A stretch of 17,534 nucleotides of DNA, taken from DASZZV01 sp035544835 (lineage in GTDB: Bacteria; Acidobacteriota; Thermoanaerobaculia; Gp7-AA8). Numbering within the stretch: position 1 is the stretch's first letter; each line of letters opens with the position of its first letter. Where the stretch lies: assembly GCA_035544835.1 (NCBI GenBank), contig DASZZV010000350.1:1-17534 (forward strand), in the 5' to 3' direction. The notes under the pieces are model-generated. The model made no database searches and was not told the origin of the DNA. It was given only the letters and a program-made list of their open reading frames with translations. This document shows, one piece after another, positions 14,434-17,534 of this stretch. Both the position numbers and the translations under genes were made by a program.

Positions 14434-14553
14434 CGGACAAGGCCGTCCGGCTCACTCTGTTGAACGGACGCGCCCTGGGGACGGACTGGGAATAGCCGGC
14501 CCGGGAGCATGTTTGGACCGAAGGCATCGAATTCGACAACGGAGAACAACTGA

Positions 14554-16137
14554 ATGCACATGCACAAATCGATTGTAACGGCCGGTCTCGCGATCTTGCT
14601 TTCGGCGGGATCCGCCTTTGCCGCTCTTTCTCCCGAGCACGTCGCCTGGGGAAAAAGCGCGGCGAAATTCCTGCTGACGCCAGAGGAAGCGGCGAAGTGG
14701 AAGAGCATCAACAACGATGGGGACGCGCAGCGATTCGAAGATCTTTTTTGGGCTCGGCGCGATCCGACACCCGGCACGTCGCAAAATGAGTTTCGTGACG
14801 AATTCAATGTGCGCGTCAAGTTCGCTGACGAGCGCTACGGATTCGCGAGAACTCCTGGTTCCGTGAGCGATCGCGGCAGAGTCGTCGTTCTTCTTGGTCC
14901 TCCGAGTCGGATGATCTTCTCAAAGGACGAGAAAACCATCCCGAAAATTGAGCAGGGCATAACGAGCGACGGCAGTGATGGCAGTCTCAAGGATGTCGAG
15001 CCTCCGACCGAGACCTGGCTTTACGAACGCGAGCGCATTCCAGCATGGGCGGGGACGCAGGTGCTCGACGTTCCTTTCTTCGATCGGAATGGGAGCAAGG
15101 ACTGGAAGCTGGGCCGCTCCAACAAGACCAACGTTAATGAGTTGCTGAAGATGTCCGTGCAGATGGGCATCAAGCAGCCCAATCTCACAGAGGCTCCGAC
15201 CTTCGCTCCCGGCGCACCTGCACCAGCTGCGAAACCTCAGGTAGTCACAGTTACCGTTCCTGCGCCTCAGGTCACGGCTCCGATGGTCACCTTCAAGACG
15301 CAGTCGTTGCAGACCGCTGTCGACGATTTCAAAACGGCCCGCGGTACTTCCTACAAGGATGCCTATGTCACCTATGGCACCTTCACGACGGCCGAGGGCG
15401 AGTACTTCGTACCCGTCCAGGTCTATGTTCCGCAGAGCTCCGGTCTGAAAGCCGACCAGGCGCTCACTTTTTTCGGGGTCGTTTCCGATCCGACTGGAAA
15501 GGTTGTGAGTGTCTACGAAGAGCCGGCCACACTGACGCCGACCAAAGAGGATCTTTACTTCGACAAGTCCCTGATGCTCAGCCCCGGAAAGTACAACGGC
15601 ACCTTCGGCCTTGCCGCTGACGGAAAGCCGCTCACGATGACGACGGTCAACATGAACCTCACGCCGATCGAGAAGGGGACGCCGAGCGTATCGGATCTCT
15701 TCCTTTCCAATAACATCGACGTGATGAAGACCGCGCAGAACCCGACCGATCCCTTTGCCTTTGGTGGCTTGAAGGTCGTCCCGAAGGGGGATCGTGTTTT
15801 CCACACCACCGACGAGCTGGGCTACTTCGTGGAGCTGCGCAATCCTGGCGTCGACGCTGCCGGCAATCCGAAAATACAGATGAGCATGGAGTTCGACACG
15901 ACCGTAGAGAAAAAGCAGCCGAACGGCAAGTCGGTCAAGGTGCCCAAGGTGATGAAGCAGGAACTGCAGGAAGCGACCGTGCTAGCTGTCAAAGGAGTTC
16001 CGGGGCATTTTCAGATCGGGGCCTTCATTCCGCTGTCATCGTTCACTTCAGGCGACTACAAGATCACCATGAAGCTGATCGACACGGTCAACAAGCAGGT
16101 TTACAACCGCGAAGCAGCATTCAAACTCAAAAAATGA
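14554..16137 (+). CDS. Secreted GWxTD-domain-like protein with degenerate motif
   Basis: This 527-residue protein is exported: the N-terminus MHMHKSIVTAGLAILLSAGSAFA looks like a Sec signal cut after about residue 23. Residues about 30-120 carry the GWxTD-domain pattern (FLLTPEEAAKWKSI, RFEDLFWARRDPTPGT, NEFRDEFNVRVKFADERYGFAR, DRGRVVVLLGPP). The namesake motif itself reads GSVSD at 102-106. A Pro/Ala-rich linker lies near 215-245, followed by a beta-rich C-terminal half (for example YFVPVQVYVPQSSGL, PLSSFTSGDYKITMKLID). The molecular function of the GWxTD family is not established, as far as I know. The start at 14554 has GGAG nine bases upstream. The stop overlaps the ribosome binding site of ribBA, so the two are co-translated. 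Confidence 0.82.
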   Translation: MHMHKSIVTAGLAILLSAGSAFAALSPEHVAWGKSAAKFLLTPEEAAKWKSINNDGDAQRFEDLFWARRDPTPGTSQNEFRDEFNVRVKFADERYGFARTPGSVSDRGRVVVLLGPPSRMIFSKDEKTIPKIEQGITSDGSDGSLKDVEPPTETWLYERERIPAWAGTQVLDVPFFDRNGSKDWKLGRSNKTNVNELLKMSVQMGIKQPNLTEAPTFAPGAPAPAAKPQVVTVTVPAPQVTAPMVTFKTQSLQTAVDDFKTARGTSYKDAYVTYGTFTTAEGEYFVPVQVYVPQSSGLKADQALTFFGVVSDPTGKVVSVYEEPATLTPTKEDLYFDKSLMLSPGKYNGTFGLAADGKPLTMTTVNMNLTPIEKGTPSVSDLFLSNNIDVMKTAQNPTDPFAFGGLKVVPKGDRVFHTTDELGYFVELRNPGVDAAGNPKIQMSMEFDTTVEKKQPNGKSVKVPKVMKQELQEATVLAVKGVPGHFQIGAFIPLSSFTSGDYKITMKLIDTVNKQVYNREAAFKLKK

Positions 16138-16141
16138 GAGG
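16135..16141 (+). promoter_or_regulatory. ribBA ribosome binding site overlapping the upstream stop codon
   Basis: TGAGAGG joins the TGA stop of the GWxTD-like gene (16135-16137) to a Shine-Dalgarno sequence (GAGAGG, 16136-16141) five bases before the GTG start at 16147. This arrangement favours translational coupling and leaves no room for a promoter or an FMN riboswitch. Confidence 0.7.
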
Positions 16142-16146
16142 TATCG

Positions 16147-17349
<1,203 letters not shown>

Positions 17350-17375
17350 TACGTTTGCGCGTCCTGGGAACGGAA

Positions 17376-17403
17376 TTGAAAATTGAAAATTGAAAATTGA
17401 AAA
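17376..17403. repeat. Heptamer tandem repeat (TTGAAAA, 4 copies)
   Basis: Four consecutive TTGAAAA units follow the ribBA stop by 26 bases. They are the same period and share the AATTG/CAATT core with the array at 6242-6269, in reverse orientation. The end of the array is 17 bases from the left arm of the adjacent inverted-repeat element, mirroring the 16-base spacing at the other site. Confidence 0.85.
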
Positions 17404-17420
17404 AGGAATAAGTCACCAAT

Positions 17421-17534
17421 GTGTCATCCCGAGCGTCGAGCGAGGGATCTGGGCGGGGGCCCTTCCATCGTGGTGCTCGCAAACATTTTCGATTGCCAAG
17501 GGTCTAAGGCCCCCGCCCAGATCCCTCGCTGCGG
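17421..17534. repeat. Second copy of the 127-bp element, cut by window end
   Basis: The left arm (17421-17461, beginning GTGTCATCCCGAGCGTCGAG) matches the left arm at 6099-6138 with a few substitutions and one extra base. The right arm starts at 17508 and its visible 27 bases are identical to 6186-6212 and 7-33; about 13 bases should lie beyond the window. The 46-base spacer is partly conserved with the first copy. It lies downstream of ribBA with no gene between. Confidence 0.85.

Noticed and set aside
14434..14449. Terminator after the acidic-protein gene (CGGAC / GTCCG stem)
   Set aside because: The stem is only five base pairs and no T-run follows, so read-through into the GWxTD-like gene is as likely.
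16138..16146. FMN riboswitch upstream of ribBA
   Set aside because: Only 9 bases separate ribBA from the preceding stop codon, and no riboswitch-like conserved segments are visible in the end of the upstream gene.

Overview
The window looks like a chromosomal segment of a moderately GC-rich, aerobic Gram-negative-type bacterium. The best taxonomic hint is a secreted protein resembling the GWxTD-domain family (14554-16137), which from general knowledge is frequent in Acidobacteriota and related soil or marine phyla. Intergenic spaces full of REP-like inverted repeats, and fatty-acid or branched-chain acyl-CoA catabolism genes, fit that guess. The phylum is an inference; there is no rRNA here.

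Layout from left to right. (1) 1-251: a cluster of decayed copies of an intergenic repeat. (2) 252-3364: three plus-strand genes for acyl-CoA metabolism: 3-hydroxyacyl-CoA dehydrogenase, enoyl-CoA hydratase, and a DRE-TIM metallolyase (HMG-CoA lyase / isopropylmalate synthase superfamily). (3) 3411-4024: a minus-strand free-standing GAF protein head-to-head with tRNA-Leu(CAA). (4) 4138-6093: a membrane sensor histidine kinase with a GAF domain. (5) 6099-6269: a 127-bp inverted-repeat element plus a heptamer tandem repeat. (6) 6287-8565: a methylglutaconyl-CoA hydratase-like crotonase overlapping a biotin-carboxylase subunit, which suggests leucine catabolism. The carboxylase stops where a biotin-carrier region would normally follow. 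(7) 8598-8703: a second inverted-repeat family between convergent genes.

(8) 8707-14087, minus strand: a four-gene BMP-family (nucleoside-type) ABC importer: lipoprotein receptor, double ATPase and two overlapping permeases. The receptor is separated from the ATPase by a plus-strand VapBC toxin-antitoxin pair (12308-12921) and a third inverted-repeat pair (12943-13046). (9) 14209-17349, plus strand: a small very acidic protein, the GWxTD-like secreted protein, and RibBA for riboflavin precursor synthesis; the last two are only 9 bp apart. (10) 17376-17534: another heptamer repeat and a second copy of the 127-bp element, cut by the window edge.

The acyl-CoA genes together could feed crotonyl/3-hydroxybutyryl-CoA and leucine-derived acyl-CoAs toward acetyl-CoA, but partner genes (acyl-CoA dehydrogenase, carboxyltransferase, biotin carrier) are absent from the window. 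I did not see an obviously new defence or metabolic system. The most unusual items are the composite repeat element (inverted repeat plus AATTG heptamers at fixed spacing), the carrier-less carboxylase, the VapBC pair inside a transporter locus, and the GWxTD-like protein lacking its namesake motif.
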